From positions 39,652 to 103,651 of the forward strand of contig CACWSG010000007.1 in the NCBI GenBank assembly GCA_902763535.1: a DNA stretch of 64,000 nucleotides, written 5' to 3'. Origin of the DNA: an uncultured Pseudomonadota bacterium (GTDB taxonomy: Bacteria; Pseudomonadota; Alphaproteobacteria; RF32; CAG-239). The notes under the pieces were generated by a model, which ran no database searches, was not told the DNA's origin, and saw nothing but the letters and a program-made list of their open reading frames with translations. Shown in pieces: positions 17,439 through 25,183 of this stretch (positions are counted from its first letter, which is position 1; every line of letters starts with the position of its first letter). A program made the position numbers and the translations under genes.

Positions 17439-18428
17439 ATGTTAAAAGTTTCTACCAATCCTCATATGCAAACCACGCGAGACACCAAGTCGTTGATGCT
17501 TGATGTGGTTATCGCGCTGATGCCGGCGGCGATTGCTGCGCTGTTGTTTTTTGGTGTTGATGCCTTGAGAGTTATCTTAACTTCGGTTGCATCTTGCGTG
17601 ATGTTTGAATATTTAGCCTGTCGTTACTGGCTGAAAAACGGCAATACCACCACAGATTATTCCGCTGTCATAACCGGTTTGTTGTTGGCTTATAATTTGC
17701 CCTCGACCATGCCTTGTTGGATGATTTTAATCGGGGCATTTGTTGCGATTATCTTAGCCAAAATATGTTTTGGCGGCTTGGGTTGCAATATTTTTAATCC
17801 GGCGTTGGTCGGCAGAGTATTTTTGTTCATCTCATTTCCGGTGCAGATGACGGTTTGGCCCAAACCTTATTTCTTAAAGATGTTTTCGCCGGATGGTGAA
17901 ACCGGAGCTACTACTTTGCGCATGATAAAAAGTATTGGAAAAACGGCTGATTCATCTCAGGCTATGTATGTATTGGAAGATTTGCCCGAATATTGGGAGA
18001 TGTTTGTCGGCAACACGGGAGGATGTATCGGTGAAATTTCGGCTTTGGCCTTGTTGCTGGGTTTTGCCTACCTACTGTGGCGTCGTGTAATTTCATGGCA
18101 CATTCCGGTTATGTTTATCGGAACTGTTTTGTTGTTGACATCGGTTTTGTATTGGACAACCGGCAATGCTAAGTTTTTACCTTTAGCACATATCTTTTCC
18201 GGTGGTCTTATGTTAGGTGCCATATTTATGGCAACTGACTATACAACTTCACCGATGACCGTCAAAGGGCAGGTTATATTCGCTGTTTTATGCGGAATTT
18301 TAACCGTTATTATCCGTTCTTTCAGCGCATATCCCGAAGGAATTTCTTTTGCTATTTTAATCATGAATGCTTTTGTGCCTTTAATTGATAAATTTGCCGT
18401 TCAACGTTATTTCGGGGAGAAAAAATAA
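17439..18428 (+). CDS. rnfD: Rnf complex subunit RnfD (membrane flavoprotein)
   Basis: Integral membrane subunit carrying covalent FMN. 329 residues with about nine hydrophobic segments. The FMN attachment site is DGETGATTL near residue 148, with the acceptor Thr before GAT's T as in the family. GCNIFNPALVGRVF is also typical. It shares its last base with the first base of rnfG. Confidence 0.95.
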   Translation: MLKVSTNPHMQTTRDTKSLMLDVVIALMPAAIAALLFFGVDALRVILTSVASCVMFEYLACRYWLKNGNTTTDYSAVITGLLLAYNLPSTMPCWMILIGAFVAIILAKICFGGLGCNIFNPALVGRVFLFISFPVQMTVWPKPYFLKMFSPDGETGATTLRMIKSIGKTADSSQAMYVLEDLPEYWEMFVGNTGGCIGEISALALLLGFAYLLWRRVISWHIPVMFIGTVLLLTSVLYWTTGNAKFLPLAHIFSGGLMLGAIFMATDYTTSPMTVKGQVIFAVLCGILTVIIRSFSAYPEGISFAILIMNAFVPLIDKFAVQRYFGEKK

Positions 18429-19009
18429 TGAATAAAGATTTGTTCAAACCGGTTATAACTTTAACTTGTATTGCCGTGATTATGGCGCTTGTTTTAGGCT
18501 TTGTTCATCGTTTGACTGACGAGCCGATTGCTTTGGCTAAAAATCAGCAGGAATTAGACGCCATAAAATTGGTAACCGGTGAATTTGATAATGATCCTTT
18601 TGCTGAAAAAATGACTATCACTACCCCGAATAAAAAGCAAAAGTTTATTATGTATCCGGCTCGTATTGACGGCAGGCTTAATGCTGTTGCAGTCAAAAGC
18701 TATACCAACACCGGATTTGGCGGACGGATTGATGTTATGACCGGATTTAATGTTGATGGTTCAATCAACACATTTAAGATTATATCTTCCCACGAAACAC
18801 CGGGGTTGGGTTCCAAAACCGATGAGCCTCGTTTCAAAGGGCAGTTGGAAGGATTTCATCCCAACAAACAAATCTTAAAAGTTAAACAAGACGGCGGTGA
18901 TGTTGATGCCGTAACGGCAGCAACCATCAGCTCACGAGCTGTTTTAAGAGCCATAGAACGAGCTTATTCCGCCTTACAAAATTTTAATACGAGGGACAAC
19001 AATGAGTAA
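18428..19009 (+). CDS. rnfG: Rnf complex subunit RnfG (FMN-binding)
   Basis: Periplasm-facing subunit with one N-terminal membrane span and an FMN-binding domain. 193 residues. [17 protein letters not shown] and [13 protein letters not shown] are family motifs; the latter holds the Thr that receives FMN from ApbE (the usual SGAT reads TAAT here). It overlaps rnfE by 8 bp. Confidence 0.94.
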   Translation: MNKDLFKPVITLTCIAVIMALVLGFVHRLTDEPIALAKNQQELDAIKLVTGEFDNDPFAEKMTITTPNKKQKFIMYPARIDGRLNAVAVKSYTNTGFGGRIDVMTGFNVDGSINTFKIISSHETPGLGSKTDEPRFKGQLEGFHPNKQILKVKQDGGDVDAVTAATISSRAVLRAIERAYSALQNFNTRDNNE

Positions 19010-19598
19010 TACCGCTATGAACAATTTAACCCGTGGCATTGTCAGAGAAAATCCTGTTTTGGTAATGCTTTTGGGAATGTGTCCGACCTTAGGCGTAACT
19101 ACTTCGGCGATTAACGGTCTCGGTATGGGGCTGGCTACCATGTTTGTTTTAATGATGTCTAATATGGCAATATCCTGTGTTAAAAAGGTTATACCTGATA
19201 TTGTACGCATACCGTCTTTTATTGTTATTATTGCTTCATTTGTTACGGTATTGGAAATGTTGATGCAGGCATATACTCCTGATTTATATGCTGCTTTGGG
19301 AATTTATATTCCGCTGATTGTTGTAAACTGCATAATTTTGGGAAGAGCTGAAGCTTTTGCCTCTAAAAACACGATTTTCCAGTCGTTGCTGGATGCTATC
19401 GGCATGGGTATCGGTTTTACTTTGGCTCTTGTGTTGTTGGGTAGTATTCGTGAAGTATTGGGCAACGGCTCAATATTCGGTTATTCTTTTGTTTCGGAAA
19501 ATGCAACACCGTTATTGCTGTTCATTATGCCTCCCGGAGCTTTTTTGGCTTTGGGCGGAATTATCGCGGTTGTTAACAAATTAAGAGGGGTAAACTAA
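19002..19598 (+). CDS. rnfE: Rnf complex subunit RnfE
   Basis: 198-residue integral membrane subunit with about six spans. It begins with the diagnostic [20 protein letters not shown], whose Cys coordinates the intramembrane Fe-S site shared with RnfA. It ends 1 bp before rnfA. Confidence 0.95.
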   Translation: MSNTAMNNLTRGIVRENPVLVMLLGMCPTLGVTTSAINGLGMGLATMFVLMMSNMAISCVKKVIPDIVRIPSFIVIIASFVTVLEMLMQAYTPDLYAALGIYIPLIVVNCIILGRAEAFASKNTIFQSLLDAIGMGIGFTLALVLLGSIREVLGNGSIFGYSFVSENATPLLLFIMPPGAFLALGGIIAVVNKLRGVN

Positions 19599-19599
19599 A

Positions 19600-20175
19600 A
19601 TGACTTACTTAATGATTTTTATCACCGGCATTTTTGTTAACAACATTATCTTGTCGCAGTTTTTGGGAATATGCCCGTTTTTAGGTGTGTCAAAAAAGAT
19701 TTCTACTGCTTTCGGTATGGGCATGGCGGTAACTTTTGTAATGACTTTGGCTACGATTGTAACCTATCTTTTATATTACACATTTCTGCGTCCCTATGGT
19801 TTGGAGTTTATGACTACGGTAGCCTTTATTTTGGTAATTGCTTCTCTGGTGCAAATGGTTGAGATAATTTTAAAGAAAAGTTCTCCGGCTCTATATCGTG
19901 CCTTAGGAATTTTCTTGCCGCTTATTACTACTAATTGCGCAGTATTGGGTATTGCTATTTTGACTATTCAAAAGAATTTTACCCTTATTGCCGGAATCTG
20001 CTATTGCTTGGCAGCGGCTTTGGGCTTTACTTTGGCCATTGTAGTATTTGCCGGTATCAGAGAGCGCTTGGAGCGTACCAATATTCCTCCACTGATGCGC
20101 GGCACTCCGATTGTTTTGATAACTGCAGCTTTGTTGTCGATGGCCTTTATGGGTTTTGCCGGAATATCTTACTAA
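19600..20175 (+). CDS. rnfA: Rnf complex subunit RnfA
   Basis: 191-residue integral membrane subunit, homologous to RnfE with inverted topology. NNIILSQFLGICPFLGVS near residue 15 carries the paired Cys. Last gene of the operon; its stop overlaps the stop of the convergent uracil-DNA glycosylase gene by 4 bp, with no terminator visible between them. Confidence 0.95.
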   Translation: MTYLMIFITGIFVNNIILSQFLGICPFLGVSKKISTAFGMGMAVTFVMTLATIVTYLLYYTFLRPYGLEFMTTVAFILVIASLVQMVEIILKKSSPALYRALGIFLPLITTNCAVLGIAILTIQKNFTLIAGICYCLAAALGFTLAIVVFAGIRERLERTNIPPLMRGTPIVLITAALLSMAFMGFAGISY

Positions 20176-20804
20176 AGCAGTGCTTTGATTTTTTTGATAA
20201 CATCCTCAAACATCTTTTGCGTCAGTACGCCGGTATTGATGTTATAGCGCGATGTGTGGTAAGAATTTACCATAATTAAGTCATGTTTATCAAGGTGATG
20301 AATTGCGCCGTGAGCAAATTTAAAAGCTGCTTTTTTATAACCTAACACCCCAAGCACGGCATTATGCGCTACACTACCTAAAGTTAAAATTATTTTTAAA
20401 TTTTTCATAGCGGCAATTTCTTTAGTTAAAAACTGACCACAGGTTTTTACTTCCTCGGTTGTAACTTTGTTTTGCGGAGGTACACAGCGCACCGAATTGC
20501 TGATACGCACATTAATCAATTCAAAACCATCATCTGCTGTTTTAGCGTAATTTCCTCGCGCTAATTCGAATTTTTCTAAAACCGGATAAAGAATATCACC
20601 GGCATAATCATTGGTAAACGGACGACCGGTTTTATTGGCACCATTCAATCCCGGAGCCAGTCCCACAATTAAAACTTTGGCATCCAAATGGCCGAATGAA
20701 GGTACCGGAGCATTGTAATAAGAGGGAAATTTTTTGATATTTTCTGTGCGAAACTCAACCAGACGAGGGCAGAGAGAGCAATTTTTTTGCGGGGAACAAC
20801 ACAT
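20172..20804 (-). CDS. Uracil-DNA glycosylase, family 5 (UdgB-like)
   Basis: Removes uracil or deaminated purines from DNA. 210 residues. Motif A GLAPGLNGANKTGRPFTND near residues 48-66 has the Ala-Pro-Gly and GAN..GRPFTGD-like pattern of family 5; motif B reads SYHTSRYN near 190. N-terminal Cys (CSLCPRL) and later Cys (VRCVPP, KTCGQF) are positioned for the 4Fe-4S cluster of families 4 and 5. Family 5 is favoured over 4 because of the GANKTGR element. Convergent with rnfA. Confidence 0.85.
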   Translation of the reverse strand: MCCSPQKNCSLCPRLVEFRTENIKKFPSYYNAPVPSFGHLDAKVLIVGLAPGLNGANKTGRPFTNDYAGDILYPVLEKFELARGNYAKTADDGFELINVRISNSVRCVPPQNKVTTEEVKTCGQFLTKEIAAMKNLKIILTLGSVAHNAVLGVLGYKKAAFKFAHGAIHHLDKHDLIMVNSYHTSRYNINTGVLTQKMFEDVIKKIKALL

Positions 20805-20909
20805 TGTATTTCCTAAAATTTATATTTGATTTAATACAATATTAGAAAATTAATGTAAAAAAATATTTAATCCCCCCTTTAAAATTTCTTTATGCGAATT
20901 ATCTAAATT

Positions 20910-20937
20910 TTGCAAACCGAATAAACTCGGTTAAAAT
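20910..20937 (+). promoter_or_regulatory. Promoter with internal operator-like inverted repeat
   Basis: TTGCAA and TAAAAT with a 16-bp spacer. AACCGA-N6-TCGGTT (20915-20932) fills the spacer, a typical repressor-operator position. It precedes the outer-membrane protein gene by about 50 bp. Confidence 0.5.
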
Positions 20938-20987
20938 AGGACTAAAGTGAAAACAAAAACCTATTTATAAATGGAGTTTTAAATAAA

Positions 20988-21557
20988 ATGAAAAAGACAT
21001 TATTACTTGCAGGCGTTGCCTGTGTTATGATGACTGCTCAGGCTCAAGCCGGCAATTGGTACAACAATATGGTACATAACACAAAAATTTATGTCGGAGC
21101 TGACTATGCTTTTGACAGTGTTGATTTCAAAGGCGCTCTCAATGAAGCCAAAGAAGATTATAATTCCGGTATCTTCAATATCGGTAGTCGTATGGATAAT
21201 TTTGGTGTTGAATTTTTTGGTCAGTGGAGCCTTGGTCGTAGCAAAGATACCGCTGAAGGTAAATTAAAAACCAAAATCAATGCTTATGGTATGGATATGT
21301 ACGGATATTTACCTTTGGGTTGCGAGGGTAAATATGATGTTCTCGCAACAATCGGCGTAGCTGATTACTACTACAAAGGTTTCCGCGGCGAAGCTAACGA
21401 CAGCAACAATCGTATCGGTTGGCGTGTCGGCGGCGGTGCCATGTATAACTACAATGAGCATGTATCAGCTCGTGTAATTGGTCGTTATGCTTATATCGGC
21501 GATTCAAATTTGAACCATGTTGCTGAAGTTACCGCCGGTTTAAGATATAACTTCTAA
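20988..21557 (+). CDS. Outer-membrane beta-barrel protein
   Basis: 189 residues. The signal peptide ends AQAQA (residue 21), and the mature protein alternates short beta strands with Gly/Tyr-rich turns (YVGADYAF, FGVEFFGQWSLG, GMDMYGYLPLG, VGGGAMYNYN) and ends in GLRYNF, the C-terminal Phe recognised by the BAM machinery. It fits a small 8-strand porin-like barrel. The ligand is unknown. Shine-Dalgarno GGAG precedes the ATG; single-gene unit with its own terminator. Confidence 0.85.
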   Translation: MKKTLLLAGVACVMMTAQAQAGNWYNNMVHNTKIYVGADYAFDSVDFKGALNEAKEDYNSGIFNIGSRMDNFGVEFFGQWSLGRSKDTAEGKLKTKINAYGMDMYGYLPLGCEGKYDVLATIGVADYYYKGFRGEANDSNNRIGWRVGGGAMYNYNEHVSARVIGRYAYIGDSNLNHVAEVTAGLRYNF

Positions 21558-21581
21558 TAAAACTTTTAAGTTTAATAACAT

Positions 21582-21613
21582 AAAAAAGTCCCTCTGTTAT
21601 GGAGGGACTTTTT
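21582..21613. terminator. Bidirectional terminator
   Basis: AAGTCCCTC and GAGGGACTT with A-run before and T-run after. It serves the outer-membrane protein gene and the convergent 186-residue gene. Confidence 0.85.
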
Positions 21614-21615
21614 GC

Positions 21616-22176
21616 TTAAGCTACCAGAAATTGACAATCGATTTCTATGGTGTCGTTGCTGTGGCTTTTGGGTTCTACTTGGGTTTTAGGATTTCTCAAT
21701 ATCCCCGCATTAATTTTTCTGGAGGACAATTGACGTACAATCTCATTTGTGTTTTCTACATTCAATATCGTTTTGAATTCTCTTTCGGTAAAACACATGG
21801 CATCTGCCAAATAGAAGATTCTGCGTTTTTCCAAGGTGCCGCCCAATTTTGAGTTAATATCAGCCTTTATTTTGCTAGGCGCTATTTCAGCTAGATGTTT
21901 CGGCAGTCTGACTGCTGACTGCAAGAAAATCACATTTCGTTGCGTCAAAGCAAAATCAAGCTGCTCCTGGTATATTTTTTCTGCCAGTTCATGTACATTA
22001 AGCACGAAACTGTTTTGTCCCAGGGGCTTAAAGAACTTGGTTCTCTGCAACATCCAAACTCTTCTTTTGGTGCGCACAATAATCTGCAGACCAGCTATTC
22101 TTTCACCATCTTTCAATTTGGAAAAACCCCGCATAAAAGAGGTAAGAACATCATAAATTGCTTCTTTGGTTAACAT
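21616..22176 (-). CDS. Hypothetical protein, degenerate alpha-CTD-like relative of its neighbour
   Basis: 186 residues. It shares layout with the 213-residue gene next to it: a GLQIIVR segment near the N-terminus (neighbour GWQLIVR), then a C-terminal RRIFYLADAMCFTEREFKTI region aligning with the neighbour's RNIHNIGDLLCFGKEEIANT. The helix-hairpin-helix glycine is lost, so any DNA or protein contact may differ. No Shine-Dalgarno. Not membrane-bound. Function unknown; the family resemblance is inferred by eye. Confidence 0.55.
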   Translation of the reverse strand: MLTKEAIYDVLTSFMRGFSKLKDGERIAGLQIIVRTKRRVWMLQRTKFFKPLGQNSFVLNVHELAEKIYQEQLDFALTQRNVIFLQSAVRLPKHLAEIAPSKIKADINSKLGGTLEKRRIFYLADAMCFTEREFKTILNVENTNEIVRQLSSRKINAGILRNPKTQVEPKSHSNDTIEIDCQFLVA

Positions 22177-22250
22177 AATATAAGATTTTTAAATTAATAA
22201 TTCATAAGTGTATTTTTGCTTTTATCTTATTTTGTATAATTTGTCAATAA

Positions 22251-22284
22251 AAAATCCCCGATGCAAAAAACATCAGGGATTTTT
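22251..22284 (-). terminator. Intrinsic terminator after the 213-residue gene
   Basis: AATCCCCGATG and CATCAGGGATT with one mismatch; on the minus strand a T-run follows. Confidence 0.75.
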
Positions 22285-22285
22285 A

Positions 22286-22927
22286 TTAGAGGTTTTTGTC
22301 TTTGGCCACAACTTGAAGCTCCAAGACAACAGCTCCATTCATCACCTTGCGCGGGCGCTTCAAAACTCCGAACGAAGTGTGATAATGCTTAAGCATTTTT
22401 TCAATCATGTCCATGCGCTTCTGCCCCATTCCGGAGGTGTTGGCAATTTCTTCTTTTCCAAAGCACAGCAAATCACCGATATTGTGAATGTTGCGCCCAT
22501 GGGCTAAACTTTTGACAATAGCCGTAACATCAGACTTCCGGCACAACGAGTTAGGAGTAAGCTCCAAAGCCTTTTCCAAGCTGGTGCCGACGATTGTTTT
22601 ACCCTCACGAGAGCACAAGGCAACCCCGCAATCAAGATAGACATTGGTGATGCCGTTCATCTCAAAACGTTGCTGCTCGCTGAAAGCTTGCACGGCAATC
22701 GCACCTGAATCAAGCAAGACCTCGTTTTTTTCGCCGGTGTATTTCCGCACCATTTTTTGCAACCCCAGAATATAGCCGCTTTTGGCGATGGTTGCAGTAT
22801 TATGTCTGCGGACAATCAGCTGCCATCCGTAGATGGTTTTGTCTCCCACCTCATTGTTGAGAAATTTGGTGATTTTCTTTTCGCGCGACGCAATAATTTC
22901 TTGCGGCGACATAAATTTTCTATCCAT
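22286..22927 (-). CDS. Hypothetical protein with RNA-polymerase alpha-CTD-like domain
   Basis: 213 residues. Residues about 160-200 (HNIGDLLCFGKEEIANTSGM, then GQKRMDMIEKMLKHY) match the alpha-subunit C-terminal domain pattern 'hxTVGDLxxxxxxELxxixnhGxkSlxEIxxxL', a helix-hairpin-helix fold that binds UP-element DNA and activators. The N-terminal 150 residues are unrecognised. This could be a promoter-binding regulator or a generic HhH DNA-binding protein. It lacks a Shine-Dalgarno; a minus-strand TTGTGT-17-TATCAC lies upstream, overlapping the duplicated promoter block. GC is higher than in neighbours. Confidence 0.55.
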   Translation of the reverse strand: MDRKFMSPQEIIASREKKITKFLNNEVGDKTIYGWQLIVRRHNTATIAKSGYILGLQKMVRKYTGEKNEVLLDSGAIAVQAFSEQQRFEMNGITNVYLDCGVALCSREGKTIVGTSLEKALELTPNSLCRKSDVTAIVKSLAHGRNIHNIGDLLCFGKEEIANTSGMGQKRMDMIEKMLKHYHTSFGVLKRPRKVMNGAVVLELQVVAKDKNL

Positions 22928-22963
22928 AATTGATTAATTTGTAGTGATACTAATAATTTTATG

Positions 22964-23096
22964 GCGACACAAGAACACATTTGTTTTGCTCTGTCAACAA
23001 AAATATATTTTTTTGTAAAAGTATTGTATTTTTACAATAAATCACCTATATAAAAAATGATAGCGTTATCATTGTGTTAATATATTTTAAGAAAAG
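22964..23096. repeat. Duplicated promoter/operator block, copy 1
   Basis: 133 bp, nearly identical to 23858-23991 (six substitutions and one indel counted by eye). It contains TTGTAT-17-TATATA (23024-23052) and an 18-bp near-palindrome AATGATAGCGTTATCATT at 23056-23073, just after the -10, in repressor-operator position. It drives the 83-residue gene. Confidence 0.8.
23024..23052 (+). promoter_or_regulatory. Promoter of cassette 1
   Basis: TTGTAT (23024-23029), 17-bp spacer, TATATA (23047-23052), followed at once by the near-palindromic operator candidate 23056-23073. Confidence 0.5.
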
Positions 23097-23105
23097 GATT
23101 GAATT

Positions 23106-23357
23106 ATGCCAAAAAAACTTTCAAAATATGATACAAGATGTACTCCGGCCAGTATTGTTAGAAATTACGCAACAATACGTAAAGATATTCCTGTGTCAAG
23201 ACAAATAACTACTGGCTCAAAACTCGGAGATATGGCTTTATATCAGATACCAAGGATTGGAAAATTGATAAAAGCATATAATCGTATGGATGCAATAGGA
23301 ACAAATGCTTTGCGTTTACAACAAGCTAAAGAAAATAGTTGTCAAAGCAAGAAGTAA
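23106..23357 (+). CDS. Small basic hypothetical protein (cassette 1)
   Basis: 83 residues, basic, no signal peptide or membrane span. Helix-prone C-terminal half (IPRIGKLIKAYNRMD). Shine-Dalgarno AAGG 9 bp upstream. Followed after 36 bp by a small membrane protein. The arrangement of regulated promoter, small basic ORF and membrane protein is repeated at 24003-24587 with unrelated sequences. A toxin/immunity or peptide/partner role is speculation from layout only. Confidence 0.55.
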   Translation: MPKKLSKYDTRCTPASIVRNYATIRKDIPVSRQITTGSKLGDMALYQIPRIGKLIKAYNRMDAIGTNALRLQQAKENSCQSKK

Positions 23358-23393
23358 CTGCTTTTAAATAATATAAAAATGGAGTGTCAACTT

Positions 23394-23780
23394 ATGAAAC
23401 TGTATTCTCAAGAAGCCTTGATATTAGGTGGTATATATGGAGTTTTAGATACTCCCTTTGCTTATATGAAATTTGAATACATAACAGATTTTTTGTTTAT
23501 TGCATTTGTTGTGTTTATTTTTATGTTGTTATTTAATCGTGTACCCAAGTTTGTTTCTTATATACAAAGCAATTATCCCATAGCATCATATTATTTGGCA
23601 GCTATTGGTTGGGTACCGTACTTTTTAATATTGATTTTTTTTATAATAATCTTGATGTCTTTTGTCAGTGAATATATAGCTGAAAATATTGCCACAATTA
23701 TGTTTTCGCTACAAGGAGTTGATTTAATTTTGATGGGTTTGTCTTTATTGGCGGCATTTGGCAGAAAAAAATTGAGATAA
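23394..23780 (+). CDS. Small integral membrane protein (cassette 1)
   Basis: 128 residues from the ATG at 23394, chosen because GGAG lies 9 bp upstream; the frame also opens at 23379. Three or four hydrophobic segments (about residues 30-48, 63-90 and 100-122). No recognised motif. Its stop is followed 9 bp later by a displaced copy of the lepA 3' end on the opposite strand. Confidence 0.6.
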   Translation: MKLYSQEALILGGIYGVLDTPFAYMKFEYITDFLFIAFVVFIFMLLFNRVPKFVSYIQSNYPIASYYLAAIGWVPYFLILIFFIIILMSFVSEYIAENIATIMFSLQGVDLILMGLSLLAAFGRKKLR

Positions 23781-23789
23781 AATCCGTAC

Positions 23790-23859
23790 TTACTCATCAC
23801 CAATTCGCAAAGCCTCGATAAAGGCAGATTGCGGAACTTCCACCTTGCCGAATTGACGC
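23790..23859 (-). pseudogene. Displaced 70-bp copy of the lepA 3' end
   Basis: Reads [26 protein letters not shown], the exact last 22 residues of the lepA product at 25827. The four base differences are all synonymous third positions (GAG/GAA, TCT/TCC, GTT/GTC, AAG/AAA). Such silent divergence means this end evolved as part of a functional lepA in another lineage. It joins directly to promoter block copy 2. Confidence 0.85.
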
Positions 23860-23991
23860 GACACAAGAACACATTTGTTCTGCTCTGTCAATAAAAATAT
23901 ATTTTTTTTGTAAAAGTATTGTGTTTTTACAATAAATCACCTATATGAAAAATGATAGCGCTATCATTGTGTTAATATATTTGAAGAAAAG
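23858..23991. repeat. Duplicated promoter/operator block, copy 2
   Basis: Near-identical to 22964-23096. It contains TTGTGT-17-TATATG, a perfect 18-bp palindrome AATGATAGCGCTATCATT at 23951-23968, and AGAACA-N4-TGTTCT near its start. It drives the 80-residue gene. Confidence 0.8.
23919..23968 (+). promoter_or_regulatory. Promoter and perfect palindromic operator of cassette 2
   Basis: TTGTGT (23919-23924), 17-bp spacer, TATATG (23942-23947), then the 18-bp palindrome 23951-23968 overlapping the expected transcription start. Confidence 0.5.
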
Positions 23992-24002
23992 AAAAATTTA
24001 TT

Positions 24003-24245
24003 ATGGTTAATAAATTGGTAACAACAATTGGCAGAAGTGTAGCTAAAAGGACTGGCAGCAAGTTGATAGAAAAAATCAATCGACCATTTGAAATGCTAAA
24101 TCAAGAAGTTTTTGGCGTAAAACCACTAAATGTTGGTGAAAGAGAAACGCTCAAATGTTTGCAAAATAGCCACAATAGCAGAGATTATTGTAAAAAAGTC
24201 GGAGATAAAGTAAGGAATAATTACCGAAAAACCGGAAATTATTAG
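24003..24245 (+). CDS. Small basic hypothetical protein (cassette 2)
   Basis: 80 residues, strongly basic (KR, KK, RK pairs throughout), no signal peptide. Beyond the short TGSKL string it shows no convincing similarity to the 83-residue protein of cassette 1, although both use the same promoter block. It is followed by a strong inverted-repeat terminator and then a small membrane protein. Confidence 0.5.
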   Translation: MVNKLVTTIGRSVAKRTGSKLIEKINRPFEMLNQEVFGVKPLNVGERETLKCLQNSHNSRDYCKKVGDKVRNNYRKTGNY

Positions 24246-24252
24246 TTTCGTC

Positions 24253-24288
24253 AATCAAAGGCAATATTTTTTTATATTGCCTTTGATT
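24253..24288 (+). terminator. 15-bp perfect hairpin
   Basis: AATCAAAGGCAATAT and ATATTGCCTTTGATT with a 6-T loop; the downstream sequence is A/T-rich without a clean T-run. Confidence 0.6.
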
Positions 24289-24326
24289 ACAATTTATTTA
24301 TAATCAATGCTAGAAGAGAGACTAAT

Positions 24327-24587
24327 ATGTTAAGATTTAAAAAGATAGTTTATTTTGTATTGGGATTGTTGGTTGTTCCGTTGCTTTTAGGCGGGGTGTT
24401 TGCTTTGCTTAACACAACAGATTATAATACGGCATATAATTTTTTTGGCGGAACATATCTTATAAATTATCTTTTGTTTCCATTATGTTATAAAAGCAAG
24501 ATAAAACAAAAAATAACTAATAAATATATTGCTTATCTTCTTTTATATTTGCCTTTTATTGCTTTGTTTTTGTATTGTAAATTGTAA
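24327..24587 (+). CDS. Small integral membrane protein (cassette 2)
   Basis: 86 residues with three hydrophobic segments (about residues 7-27, 38-52 and 64-83) separated by a basic KSKIKQKITNK loop. No recognised family. It lies 81 bp after the 80-residue gene, beyond the hairpin, so expression may depend on read-through or its own promoter. Confidence 0.55.
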   Translation: MLRFKKIVYFVLGLLVVPLLLGGVFALLNTTDYNTAYNFFGGTYLINYLLFPLCYKSKIKQKITNKYIAYLLLYLPFIALFLYCKL

Positions 24588-24603
24588 TCAAAGTATACTC
24601 ACC

Positions 24604-24634
24604 AAAAAACGCCGATTGTTTAATCGGCGTTTTT
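24604..24634. terminator. Bidirectional terminator
   Basis: ACGCCGATT and AATCGGCGT with flanking A- and T-runs, between the convergent membrane-protein and cupin genes. Confidence 0.85.
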
Positions 24635-24635
24635 G

Positions 24636-25049
24636 TTACTTGTAATAATCATTTTTGTCATACGGTTGTGGTGAAACCTCAAAAGCAATCGCATCTCCGT
24701 TGATAGCTGTCAGCGTATGATGAATTCTTTGCGGAAAATAAATCATTTGCCCTTCACGGATAATATATTTTTTGCTTTGCGTAGGATCATCAAGCAGATA
24801 AAGTTCAGCTTTAATAGTACCTTTCAAAACATAGGTATATTCCGTTTTGTTAAGATGGTAGTGCTTACCTCGCGGTACTCCATCTTTATAGACATTAAGC
24901 CCAAGGAATTGTATTTTTTCAGGCAAATTAAAGCACCCGGCAGGAAGTCCATCAACATCTTCAAAAAAGTCTTTACCTTGAGCCAAAAGCTCCATATCAC
25001 GACCTTTGTGAAATTCGCTGATTTTGATTAAATCATCAAGTTTATTCAT
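24636..25049 (-). CDS. Cupin-domain protein
   Basis: 137 residues from the ATG at 25049, preferred over 25058 because AAGG then has normal spacing. A single beta-barrel cupin: motif 1 GKHYHLNKTEYTYVLKG has the metal-binding His-x-His and Glu, and motif 2 near REGQMIYFPQRIHHTL has the second His. It resembles small cupins acting on sugars or as sensors, but the substrate is not identifiable. It is preceded by the same promoter and lepA-end fragment as the neighbouring HAD-like gene. Confidence 0.75.
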   Translation of the reverse strand: MNKLDDLIKISEFHKGRDMELLAQGKDFFEDVDGLPAGCFNLPEKIQFLGLNVYKDGVPRGKHYHLNKTEYTYVLKGTIKAELYLLDDPTQSKKYIIREGQMIYFPQRIHHTLTAINGDAIAFEVSPQPYDKNDYYK

Positions 25050-25095
25050 ATTTTCCATCCTTATTCCCGCTTCTTGTTAGTTATGTAATAGCTTT

Positions 25096-25124
25096 TTTAT
25101 AACATAATTTTACTGGTTGTGCAA
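25096..25124 (-). promoter_or_regulatory. Cassette promoter for the cupin gene
   Basis: Minus-strand TTGCAC (25124-25119), 17-bp spacer, TATAAA (25101-25096). The whole box is identical to that at 25795-25823. Confidence 0.6.
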
Positions 25125-25130
25125 TAAGTA

Positions 25131-25161
25131 TTACTCATCACCAATTCGCAAAGCCTCAATA
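25131..25161 (-). pseudogene. Second displaced fragment of the lepA 3' end
   Basis: Encodes [11 protein letters not shown] and stop, matching the lepA end [11 protein letters not shown]. The 3' flank (promoter box and beyond, about 35 bp) is also shared with the true lepA 3' flank at 25793-25829. It lies between the HAD-like and cupin genes. Confidence 0.8.
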
Positions 25162-25183
25162 AAAGTAGGGTTAAGTAAAAATA

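Noticed and set aside
23591..23872. 93-residue minus-strand frame containing RVNSARWKF
   Set aside because: It is an out-of-frame reading of the displaced lepA 3' end and the antisense of a membrane gene.
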